From contig JADFAM010000067.1 in assembly GCA_015665265.1 (NCBI GenBank), positions 1 through 33,040 of the forward strand: 33,040 nucleotides of DNA, in the 5' to 3' direction. Under the pieces are notes generated by a model that was not told the origin of the DNA, did not search any database, and was given only the letters and a program-made list of their open reading frames with translations. Below are positions 8,404 to 18,401 of the stretch, piece after piece. This DNA is from Flavobacterium sp. GTDB taxonomy: Bacteria > Bacteroidota > Bacteroidia > Flavobacteriales > Flavobacteriaceae. Position 1 is the first letter of the stretch. Every line of letters begins with the position of its first letter. Made by a program: the position numbers and the translations under genes.

Positions 8404-9176
8404 AAATTTAAAGTTCCTTTAAAAACAAATTGTGCAGGTCCTGATAAAACAATATCAGTATAACTTTTTTCATGAGGAATAAATTGCACTTCCAAATGAC
8501 CACCAAGAACCCCCAATTTAATATGGTTACTGTCAGATTTTCCTATTTTATGCATCGCTATTGCTACAGCTGTTGCTCCAGTACCACATGCTAATGTTTC
8601 GTCTTCAACTCCACGTTCATAAGTTCTTACTTTAAATGTCTGGTGATCTAGTTGCTCTACAAAATTTATATTACATCTCTCAGAACTGTATAAAGAGTAT
8701 ATGATAGCTCTTCCTTTTTCAATCACAGATAAATCGTCTAAATTTTCAACTATTTCAATATGGTGAGGTGACCCAGTATTCATGAAAATAAAGTCTTTAG
8801 ATACCAAAACATCATGAACATCTATCATTTGAAGAGATACCTTGTCAGAATTTATTTCTGCTGAATGAATTCCATCTATGGCATAAAATTTAGTAGTTTT
8901 TTTGAAAAGTTTTAGCTCTTTTGCGAATGCGACAATGCATCTACCTCCATTACCACACATGGTACTTTCATGACCATCTGCATTAAAATATATCATGCTA
9001 AAATCTACATTTTCGTGATCTTCCAGGAGGATCAAACCGTCTGCGCCTATACCAAAATGACGATCACACAAAGATGCAATTAAAGAACTGTCATTCTTAG
9101 GAAAATTAAAATTTCTATTATCTATTATAATGAAATCATTTCCGTTTCCTTGATATTTATGAAAAGTCACTGTCAT
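8400..9176 (-). CDS. dapF: DapF, diaminopimelate epimerase
   Basis: Converts LL- to meso-diaminopimelate for lysine and peptidoglycan. The two active-site Cys are present in MCGNGGRCIVAFA (Cys74) and ETLACGTGATAVA (Cys197), numbering from the ATG at 9176, which gives 258 aa. An upstream in-frame TTG at 9185 was rejected because it lies in the -7 element TATATTTG (9183-9190), and MTVTFHKYQGNGNDF is the usual N-terminus. The -7 element ends 7 bases from the ATG, so the mRNA should be nearly leaderless. It leads the dapF-GNAT-mltG operon and is divergent from htrA. Confidence 0.96.
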   Translation of the reverse strand: MTVTFHKYQGNGNDFIIIDNRNFNFPKNDSSLIASLCDRHFGIGADGLILLEDHENVDFSMIYFNADGHESTMCGNGGRCIVAFAKELKLFKKTTKFYAIDGIHSAEINSDKVSLQMIDVHDVLVSKDFIFMNTGSPHHIEIVENLDDLSVIEKGRAIIYSLYSSERCNINFVEQLDHQTFKVRTYERGVEDETLACGTGATAVAIAMHKIGKSDSNHIKLGVLGGHLEVQFIPHEKSYTDIVLSGPAQFVFKGTLNL

Positions 9177-9182
9177 AGCCTT

Positions 9183-9190
9183 CAAATATA
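9183..9190 (-). promoter_or_regulatory. Bacteroidota -7 element (TATATTTG) for dapF
   Basis: The minus strand reads TATATTTG, a perfect TAnnTTTG match. Its last G is 7 bases before the A of the dapF ATG. No clear TTG is found 17-23 bases upstream, so the -33 half is weak or absent. Confidence 0.65.
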
Positions 9191-9215
9191 CACAAAAGCT
9201 CCTAAACCTATGTTT

Positions 9216-9251
9216 GTTAAAAGAGGGTTAAAATGAGTTAAGAATTGTTAA
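9216..9251 (+). repeat. Four GTTAA direct repeats, 10-11 bp phased, upstream of htrA
   Basis: GTTAA begins at 9216, 9227, 9237 and 9247, giving intervals of 11, 10 and 10 bases, about one helical turn each. The last copy ends 27 bases before the -7 element of htrA, which has no -33 TTG at normal spacing. Tandem short direct repeats one turn apart are how OmpR/PhoB-type response regulators bind DNA. In E. coli, CpxR binds GTAAA-N5-GTAAA ahead of degP. A regulator-binding array is therefore inferred, not shown. It could also act on divergent dapF. Confidence 0.55.
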
Positions 9252-9278
9252 GTTTAATAAATAAAATGAAAAAAATAT

Positions 9279-9286
9279 TATTTTTG
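9279..9286 (+). promoter_or_regulatory. Bacteroidota -7 element (TATTTTTG) for htrA
   Basis: Perfect TAnnTTTG match, 26 bases before the htrA ATG, giving a leader of about 20 bases. The -33 region shows no TTG at 17-23 bases. The upstream GTTAA array is placed where an activator could substitute. Confidence 0.6.
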
Positions 9287-9312
9287 AGTAGAACACTAAT
9301 TTAACTTATACA

Positions 9313-10662
9313 ATGAAAAAAATTCTTGGTTTTTTAACGATAGCTATTCTAGGAGGTATCGTATCTTTATTTGGATATATTTCTTTTTTTGAGAATACTC
9401 AATTAATCACTGAGACAAAGGAATCCCCCATTCAAACATTTCAAACAAATTACAACACTTCAGCATTTGAATTAAACACTGCCTCATATGCACCCACAAA
9501 TTTCACTGAAGCTGCAGAGAAATCTGTTCATGCAGTAGTCCATGTAAAAAATACTGCTATTTCATCTGGAATAAATTCTATTGCAGATTTATTTAATGGT
9601 AAAAAAAGACAACAACAAATTGGTACAGGAAGTGGTGTAATTATCTCATCTGATGGATACATAGTAACCAATAATCATGTTATTGATGGTGCAACAGATT
9701 TAGAAATTACATTAAACAATCGAAAAAAATACAAAGCAATTCTTATTGGAACAGACTCTAAAAATGATATAGCTTTACTAAAAATAGATGCAGAAGAAAT
9801 TTTACCATATATCCCTTTTTCCGATTCAGACAATCTAAATATTGGTGAATGGGTTTTGGCAGTAGGGAATCCATATAATTTAACTTCTACTGTAACCGCA
9901 GGAATTGTTAGTGCAAAAGGGAGAGATTTACAAGGAAACTATTCAACAGACTCTTTTATTCAAACTGATGCAGCTGTTAATCCCGGTAATAGTGGTGGTG
10001 CTCTCGTTAATTCTAGAGGAGAACTAGTAGGTATCAATACAGCCATTTCAACTAAAACGGGCTCCTACATTGGATACTCATTTGCAGTGCCTTCTAATAT
10101 TGCAAAAAAAATAATTGACGATATCCTTGAGTTCGGTAAAGTACAAGAGGCTATTATTGGGTTTTTACCTGATCTAAGAGAGGATGATATACAGGGAGTT
10201 AGGATTGGGGATTTTTCTGAAGGCAGTAATGCAGAAAAAGCTGGACTTTTAAAGGGTGATATTATAGTAAAAATAGACGATATCAAAATTTCTAAATTTT
10301 CTGAATTAACGGGTCAGCTTTCAGCAAAGAGACCAGGAGATTCTGTAAAATTAACTATTGATAGAGATGGAGAGACTTTTACAAAAAATATTAATTTAAT
10401 TAAAAGAATAGAACGATATATTTCAAGAACGTATGGAATTGAGTTTATAGACGATCCAAAAGGAGCAAAAATAATTAGAGATGGTCTTTCAGAAGACAGT
10501 CCCTCTAGCATAAAAGGGTATATTATTACTAAAATCAATGGAAAGGAAGTAGAAACTGCCTCAGAAGCAATTAAATTATTAGATGGTCTCCCAAGAAATG
10601 GGTATCGCTTAAAAGTAGAAATGATTGATTTAGACAACGAAACAAGTATTTATTTTTTCTAA
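9313..10662 (+). CDS. HtrA/DegP-family serine protease
   Basis: A 449 aa envelope protease/chaperone that degrades misfolded exported proteins. One N-terminal membrane anchor or signal (about 4-25) is followed by a linker to about 60. The trypsin-like domain has the full triad: His122 in TNNHVIDG, Asp152 in SKNDIALLK, and Ser227 in NPGNSGGAL. A first PDZ domain spans about 285-360 (EKAGLLKGDIIVKIDDIKI), and a second, degenerate PDZ-like region runs to the C-terminus (GYIITKINGKEVETASEAI). Length is typical for Bacteroidota members. It has its own promoter with an unusual repeat array and its own terminator, so it is a single-gene unit, fitting stress regulation. Confidence 0.95.
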   Translation: MKKILGFLTIAILGGIVSLFGYISFFENTQLITETKESPIQTFQTNYNTSAFELNTASYAPTNFTEAAEKSVHAVVHVKNTAISSGINSIADLFNGKKRQQQIGTGSGVIISSDGYIVTNNHVIDGATDLEITLNNRKKYKAILIGTDSKNDIALLKIDAEEILPYIPFSDSDNLNIGEWVLAVGNPYNLTSTVTAGIVSAKGRDLQGNYSTDSFIQTDAAVNPGNSGGALVNSRGELVGINTAISTKTGSYIGYSFAVPSNIAKKIIDDILEFGKVQEAIIGFLPDLREDDIQGVRIGDFSEGSNAEKAGLLKGDIIVKIDDIKISKFSELTGQLSAKRPGDSVKLTIDRDGETFTKNINLIKRIERYISRTYGIEFIDDPKGAKIIRDGLSEDSPSSIKGYIITKINGKEVETASEAIKLLDGLPRNGYRLKVEMIDLDNETSIYFF

Positions 10663-10700
10663 AAAATTAAAAATTTAATTACCGATTATTTTGTTTTTTT

Positions 10701-10748
10701 AAAGCTTAGGTTCTTTTGATTACAATCAAAGGAATTTAGGCTTTTTTT
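10701..10748 (+). terminator. Long hairpin terminator after htrA
   Basis: The outer arms AAAGC (10701-10705) and GCTTT (10740-10744) flank a symmetrical TTAG/TTAG internal loop. The inner stem is built on TTTGATT / AATCAAA around AC and extended by G-U pairs. A run of T follows. This is a factor-independent terminator for htrA; the preceding T-run means it could also act on the minus strand. Confidence 0.8.
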
Positions 10749-10764
10749 AATTTTTTAAATAATT

Positions 10765-10782
10765 AACGAAATCGATTTCGTT
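10765..10782. promoter_or_regulatory. Perfect 18-bp palindrome (candidate operator) upstream of GAPDH
   Basis: AACGAAATCGATTTCGTT is identical to its reverse complement over all 18 bases. It ends 16 bases before the -7 element of the GAPDH gene, covering the -33 region. The central CG dyad with A/T-rich flanks resembles operators of LacI-family repressors. That resemblance is an inference; the binding protein is not in this window. Confidence 0.6.
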
Positions 10783-10798
10783 TTGTAAAAAAAAGAAA

Positions 10799-10806
10799 TA
10801 CTTTTG
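10799..10806 (+). promoter_or_regulatory. Bacteroidota -7 element (TACTTTTG) for GAPDH
   Basis: Perfect TAnnTTTG match followed by CAC, 25 bases before the GAPDH ATG. A TTTG sits at 10782-10785, but the 13-base spacing is too short for a normal -33. The 18-bp palindrome occupies the expected -33 region. Confidence 0.7.
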
Positions 10807-10831
10807 CACAAAAAAAACAAGAAAAATAAAT

Positions 10832-14367
<3,536 letters not shown>

Positions 14368-14400
14368 GCTCTTATTTTCTATAATTACAGCTATAGTAAG

Positions 14401-15309
14401 TTATACAATAATGGTTTTATTAGAGATCTCTTTATTATTTTGTTTGTCGAAATAGAAATCTATACGTCCTAAATTTACTCCATAAGCACCTACTTGATTT
14501 ACAATTACAGTTTCATTATTTATATTTTTAACAAGGGTTGGTTTTGGTAAAAAAGTATGTGTATGTCCACCTATAATTAAATCAATATCCTTTGTTGCGG
14601 CAGCCAATTTTAAATCAGATACTTTTTGAGTATTTTTATAATGATATCCCAGATGTGATAAGCATATAATCAAATCACAGTTTTCATTTTCTTTTAATTC
14701 CCTGGTTATATCTTTAGTTATTTCAATTGGGTCCAAGTAGTTAGTTTCTTTAAATAATTCTGGACTCACTAAATTGTGTAATTCTATACCCAATCCAAAA
14801 ACACCTATTTTAATACCATCTTTAAAGAAAATTTTATAGGGTTTCACTAAGGTGTTTAAAATAGTATTTTTAAAATCATAGTTAGCACAAACAAAATCAA
14901 AATTAGCATTGGGTAGTTGATGATGAAAACCATCTATAGAGTTGTCAAAATCGTGATTTCCCATAGTAGCAGCATCGTATTTTAACAAACTCATTAGTTT
15001 GAACTCTATTTCTCCACCAAAGTAATTAAAATAGGGAGTACCCTGAAAAATATCACCCGCATCTAGTAACAACGTATTTGGGTTTTCTTTCCGTACTTTT
15101 TGAACTAATGAAGCTCTTCTAGCAACTCCTCCTTTATTTGCAAATTTATGATGACTTATATCAAAAGGCTCTATTTGGCTATGAGTGTCATTGGTGTGAA
15201 GTATAGTAATGTGTTTAGGTTTAGTCTCGCAAGAGTTAAAAGTTAACCCTCCTACACTAGCTAAAGCTAAACTAGCAGTGGTTTGTTTGATGAATTTTCT
15301 CCTTTTCAT
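14401..15309 (-). CDS. 5'-nucleotidase-family metallophosphatase domain protein (lipoprotein)
   Basis: A 302 aa exported metallophosphatase corresponding to the N-terminal half of UshA-type 5'-nucleotidases. The di-metal motifs are ILHTNDTHS (Asp41, His43), GDIFQG (85-90), MGNHD (116-120), SHLGYH (218-223) and GGHTHTF (247-253). The N-terminus KRRKFIKQTTA resembles a twin-arginine signal, and FNSC (Cys27) is a possible lipobox, so it may be a Tat-exported lipoprotein. It lacks the 5'-nucleotidase C-terminal substrate domain, which is supplied by the separate gene 36 bases upstream. Together they probably hydrolyse extracytoplasmic nucleotides or related phosphoesters. Its 3' end faces ligA across 33 bases. 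Confidence 0.9.
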   Translation of the reverse strand: MKRRKFIKQTTASLALASVGGLTFNSCETKPKHITILHTNDTHSQIEPFDISHHKFANKGGVARRASLVQKVRKENPNTLLLDAGDIFQGTPYFNYFGGEIEFKLMSLLKYDAATMGNHDFDNSIDGFHHQLPNANFDFVCANYDFKNTILNTLVKPYKIFFKDGIKIGVFGLGIELHNLVSPELFKETNYLDPIEITKDITRELKENENCDLIICLSHLGYHYKNTQKVSDLKLAAATKDIDLIIGGHTHTFLPKPTLVKNINNETVIVNQVGAYGVNLGRIDFYFDKQNNKEISNKTIIV

Positions 15310-15345
15310 TGTTAAAATAGATTAAATATACTTTCCCGTTAATTT

Positions 15346-16095
15346 TTAATTTATAATTACTCTGTTATCTAGATTAGCACTTAATGTATCTTTACTTTCA
15401 AAATAATCTACTATTGCATCCCTTATTAAAAAATTACTATCAAACAGGCTTTCAGGTTCTGAAAAGAAAATCATTCCATCACCGCCTTTTTGTAAATAGT
15501 TAGATGTGGCAACAAAATAAGTTTTATCTTTTTTAATGGCTTTTCCATTAATAAGTACGTTGTAAGAATCATTTTTAATAGTTAATTGAATATTTTTTGA
15601 CAATGGATGTGCTCTTTTTTTAGCCACAAAATAATTAAACAATGCTTTAATTTTATCATAATTGAGTTCCACCACTACTAGGGTATTATCAAAAGGCATT
15701 AGTTCAAAAGCATTGGAAACAGTTACATCACCTTTCATAATAGCAGCTCTAATCCCTCCATAATTAGACATTGAAAAATCTACAGTCTTTCCTGTTTTAT
15801 TTTTGAAAAGTTCATTAGCTTTTTCATAAGATAAATCTGCAACTAAATTACCAAGTGTGCTTTGAAGATTTCCGTCTGTTCTCTCTAATATTTTAGGAGA
15901 AAAAGAAAGAGATTTGGTGATTTCATTCGTCATTTTTTTCTTGTAGGGAGTAAATAATTGAATGATTGAACTGTCTTGTTTGACCTCATTACCAATCTTT
16001 AGTTGTTTTGCATTAATTTTTGAAACTTCATGTGAGTTGTTTTTACAAGCTATTATAAGGAAGCTGAAAAAGAAAAGAATCCAGATTTTTTTCAT
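15346..16095 (-). CDS. 5'-nucleotidase C-terminal domain lipoprotein
   Basis: A 249 aa lipoprotein (signal ending LIIAC, Cys17) that consists mainly of the 5'-nucleotidase C-terminal domain. The substrate-binding motifs are SNYGGIRAAI (110-119), the AFELMPFDNTLV stretch (129-140) with its Phe-Asp-Asn, and TSNYLQKGGDGM (197-208). It has no metal site of its own. It is the first gene of a two-gene minus-strand unit whose second gene carries the catalytic metal domain, so the two chains may form one enzyme. Each has its own signal peptide and stop, so this is not a frameshifted single gene. Confidence 0.9.
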   Translation of the reverse strand: MKKIWILFFFSFLIIACKNNSHEVSKINAKQLKIGNEVKQDSSIIQLFTPYKKKMTNEITKSLSFSPKILERTDGNLQSTLGNLVADLSYEKANELFKNKTGKTVDFSMSNYGGIRAAIMKGDVTVSNAFELMPFDNTLVVVELNYDKIKALFNYFVAKKRAHPLSKNIQLTIKNDSYNVLINGKAIKKDKTYFVATSNYLQKGGDGMIFFSEPESLFDSNFLIRDAIVDYFESKDTLSANLDNRVIIN

Positions 16096-16119
16096 AAATG
16101 ATATGATTCGTTTTTTAAT

Positions 16120-16127
16120 TATATTTG
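16120..16127 (+). promoter_or_regulatory. Bacteroidota -7 element (TATATTTG) for the DUF6913-like gene
   Basis: Perfect TAnnTTTG match 33 bases before the ATG at 16161, in the 65-base gap between divergent genes. No -33 TTG is evident at normal spacing. Confidence 0.55.
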
Positions 16128-16160
16128 TGAGTACAAGATAGTTTTTGTGTCGTTGAATTT

Positions 16161-16679
16161 ATGCTAAGATCTAAATTAAAATACTACTACATTCAAAAAA
16201 AGATTCATAACCTATCTTTAAAATCCCAATCAACAGCTGATGAATCTACAAAAAAAATTAAAACAGTTGGGATTATATCGTGTGATAATTTTTCAAAAAA
16301 ATATGATTTTTCTGAAATTTTAATTCAAAAACTTAGCTTAAGAAATCCCAAAATTTATAGTTTTAGAAAATTTTCTAAAGAGGATCAAAAATCATACAAG
16401 CACTTTACCGACAAAGACTTTGATTGGAGAGGAGATATTCTAGATACTAGCTTAAGTAGTTTTCTTGAGGAGCCATTTGATTTATTAATTTGTTTGTACA
16501 CCAAAAAAAACATCTTCCTAGAGTATGCAGTAGCTATCTCTGCAGCTTCTTTTAAAGTTGGGTTGTCTAATCTTAACACTGGGTTTTTTCATTTAGATAT
16601 TACTTGTAATGCGCATCAAATAGATGTATTTTTTGATGAAATGAAAAAGTATTTAGCAATTCTTAATAAGCATACATAG
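16161..16679 (+). CDS. DUF6913-like conserved hypothetical protein
   Basis: A 172 aa soluble protein of unknown function, with no signal peptide or membrane segment. It opens with a basic, helical region (LRSKLKYYYIQKKIHNLSLKS). An alpha/beta pattern follows: strands IKTVGIISCD and DLLICLYTKKN, the latter followed by the alanine-rich helix EYAVAISAASFKVGLS. I place it in DUF6913 from recall of short flavobacterial proteins encoded next to dapA; that is moderately sure. No catalytic motif is evident. It has its own promoter and lies about 107 bases ahead of dapA on the same strand. Confidence 0.7.
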   Translation: MLRSKLKYYYIQKKIHNLSLKSQSTADESTKKIKTVGIISCDNFSKKYDFSEILIQKLSLRNPKIYSFRKFSKEDQKSYKHFTDKDFDWRGDILDTSLSSFLEEPFDLLICLYTKKNIFLEYAVAISAASFKVGLSNLNTGFFHLDITCNAHQIDVFFDEMKKYLAILNKHT

Positions 16680-16734
16680 TTTAAAATTTAACAAAGTATA
16701 TGAATCTGTAAAAATTAGATTTTAAGCTATTTTA

Positions 16735-16768
16735 TTTGAGATTTACTATAGCTAATAGCTTATTTTTG
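16735..16768 (+). promoter_or_regulatory. Promoter for dapA (TTTG-N22-TATTTTTG)
   Basis: TTTG at 16735-16738 is separated by 22 bases from a perfect -7 element TATTTTTG (16761-16768). Both halves of the Bacteroidota consensus are present at accepted spacing. The ATG lies 19 bases further on, giving a short leader. An AGCTATT / AATAGCT inverted repeat (16725-16731, 16754-16760) brackets the spacer. Confidence 0.65.
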
Positions 16769-16786
16769 CTGAAAATATAATTTTTT

Positions 16787-17665
16787 ATGCAAAAATTTGT
16801 AGGAACAGGCGTAGCGTTGGTAACACCTTTTAAAAAAGACTTATCCATTGATTTTATTGCATTATCTAAACTGGTTGAGTTCAATATAGCTAATGGAGTA
16901 GACTATCTTGTTATTAATGGAACTACCGGAGAGAGTGTTACAGTTTCTAAGGAAGAGAGAAAAAGAATAGTTGAGGTTATAGTTTCTGTAAACAAAGGAA
17001 GAGTTCCTCTGGTACTTGGTCTAGGGGGGAATAACACTGCTGCTGTCATAGAAGAAATTTCATCTTCAGATTTAACGAACATAGATGCTATATTGTCTGT
17101 AGCACCCTATTATAGTAAACCAACCCAAGAAGGTTTTTATCAGCATTTTAGAGCGATTTCTGTGGCAAGTCCAAAACCAATTATTTTGTATAATGTTCCA
17201 GGACGAACCTCAAAAAATATGGAACCTCAAACCACATTGCGTTTAGCCTCTGATTTTAATAATATCATAGCTGTTAAAGAAGCAGGAAATAATGTTCAAC
17301 AATATTTAGAATTAATAAAAAATAGACCCAAAGATTTTTTAATCATTTCTGGTGATGATGATTTAGCACTTAATGTTGTATTGGCTGGTGCATCTGGTGT
17401 TATCTCAGTTATAGGTCAAGCTTTTCCTAAAGAATTTTCAACACTTATACGCCTAGGATTACAAGGAGAAAATAAAGAAGCCTATAGTATTCATTATAAA
17501 TTAATGGACGTTATTACTATGATATTTTCAGAAAATAATCCTGCTGGAATTAAGGCCGTTCTTCAATGTTTAGGTATTGCATCAAATGAAGTTAGATTAC
17601 CTCTGGTAAAAGCATCTGAGAAACTTCAAAAAGAAATCACTAATTTTGTTATAAATTTAGATTAA
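16787..17665 (+). CDS. dapA: DapA, 4-hydroxy-tetrahydrodipicolinate synthase
   Basis: Condenses pyruvate with aspartate semialdehyde in the lysine/diaminopimelate pathway. At 292 aa it is a normal-length TIM barrel. The motifs are GTGVALVTPF, NGTTGES (44-50), APYYSKPTQEGFYQHF, ILYNVPGRT with catalytic Tyr135, and VKEAGNN with the Schiff-base Lys164. Its pathway partner dapF lies about 8 kb away on the other strand. The ferritin gene follows after 5 bases, so the two are probably co-transcribed from the dapA promoter. Confidence 0.97.
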   Translation: MQKFVGTGVALVTPFKKDLSIDFIALSKLVEFNIANGVDYLVINGTTGESVTVSKEERKRIVEVIVSVNKGRVPLVLGLGGNNTAAVIEEISSSDLTNIDAILSVAPYYSKPTQEGFYQHFRAISVASPKPIILYNVPGRTSKNMEPQTTLRLASDFNNIIAVKEAGNNVQQYLELIKNRPKDFLIISGDDDLALNVVLAGASGVISVIGQAFPKEFSTLIRLGLQGENKEAYSIHYKLMDVITMIFSENNPAGIKAVLQCLGIASNEVRLPLVKASEKLQKEITNFVINLD

Positions 17666-17670
17666 AAAAT

Positions 17671-18186
17671 ATGTTATCAAAAAAAATTGAAGAGGCTTTA
17701 AATAAGCAAGTTACAGTAGAAGCATCCTCATCTCAGGTATATTTAGCAATGGCTTCTTGGGCTGAAACTCTAGGTTTTGAAGGGGTTGCTACATTTATGT
17801 ATGCACACTCAGATGAAGAACGTGAGCATATGTTAAAACTTATAAAATTTATTAATGAGCGAGGTGGTCATGCTAAAGTATCTCAACTTGATGCTCCACC
17901 AGCTGAATTTGGATCTTTCAAAGAAATGTTTGAAAGTCTATTTCAGCACGAAGTAAAAGTATCTAAATCTATTAACGATTTAGTAGACATCACACTTCAG
18001 GAAAAAGACTACGCAACTCATAATTTCTTACAATGGTACGTTTCTGAGCAGATAGAAGAGGAAGCCCTAGCAAGAAATATCTTAGATAAAATTAAGTTAA
18101 TTGGTGATGATAAAGGAGGTTTGTACTTGTTTGATAATGATGTAAAAAGCCTTATTGGAGCTCAACCTGGACCAGAAGTTAATTAA
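17671..18186 (+). CDS. ftnA: Ferritin (non-haem, FtnA type)
   Basis: A 171 aa four-helix iron-storage protein that oxidises Fe(II) and stores Fe(III) in a 24-subunit shell. The ferroxidase ligands fall at positions that line up with E. coli FtnA: Glu17, Glu50, His53, Glu94, Gln127 and Glu130. No haem-binding Met typical of bacterioferritin is evident at the usual place. It starts 5 bases after dapA, an arrangement that ties it to that transcript; no separate promoter is visible. No Fur-like box is seen nearby. Confidence 0.95.
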   Translation: MLSKKIEEALNKQVTVEASSSQVYLAMASWAETLGFEGVATFMYAHSDEEREHMLKLIKFINERGGHAKVSQLDAPPAEFGSFKEMFESLFQHEVKVSKSINDLVDITLQEKDYATHNFLQWYVSEQIEEEALARNILDKIKLIGDDKGGLYLFDNDVKSLIGAQPGPEVN

Positions 18187-18216
18187 CAAACATTTAATAC
18201 CAATAGGATTATTTCT

Positions 18217-18236
18217 AATAACTATTTTTAGTTATT
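18217..18236. repeat. AT-rich hairpin downstream of ferritin
   Basis: AATAACTA (18217-18224) and TAGTTATT (18229-18236) form an 8-bp stem around TTTT. It may end the dapA-ferritin transcript, but the stem is pure AT apart from one pair and no real T-tract follows. The rest of 18187-18401 (215 bases) holds no gene that I can support. Confidence 0.35.
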
Positions 18237-18389
18237 TGCATCAATCGATATAGTTGTTTTTTGATTATTTGTAAAGATGAATTAAAGCTAAATTTAGTTT
18301 AACTTTTTAATTTTACATGATAGATAGTAGACCTATCGCAGCTACTTATAAATAAGAAAAAAGCGTTTTAGTAATCCATATAAAAACCT

Positions 18390-18397
18390 TACTTTTG
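18390..18397 (+). promoter_or_regulatory. Bacteroidota -7 element (TACTTTTG) for bamD
   Basis: Perfect TAnnTTTG match whose last G is only 5 bases before the A of the bamD ATG (18402). Transcription should start at or within a few bases of the ATG, making a leaderless or near-leaderless mRNA. No -33 TTG is seen. Confidence 0.65.
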
Positions 18398-18401
18398 CCA
18401 A

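Noticed and set aside
9177-9185. TTG start for dapF giving three extra residues
   Set aside because: The TTG is part of the TATATTTG promoter element, and the ATG at 9176 matches the family N-terminus.
10065-10637. Two minus-strand frames inside htrA
   Set aside because: They are antisense to conserved PDZ-coding sequence and have no recognisable product.
14401-16095. Split 5'-nucleotidase as a frameshifted pseudogene
   Set aside because: The domains are in reversed gene order and each has its own start, signal peptide and stop, so one broken gene cannot explain them.
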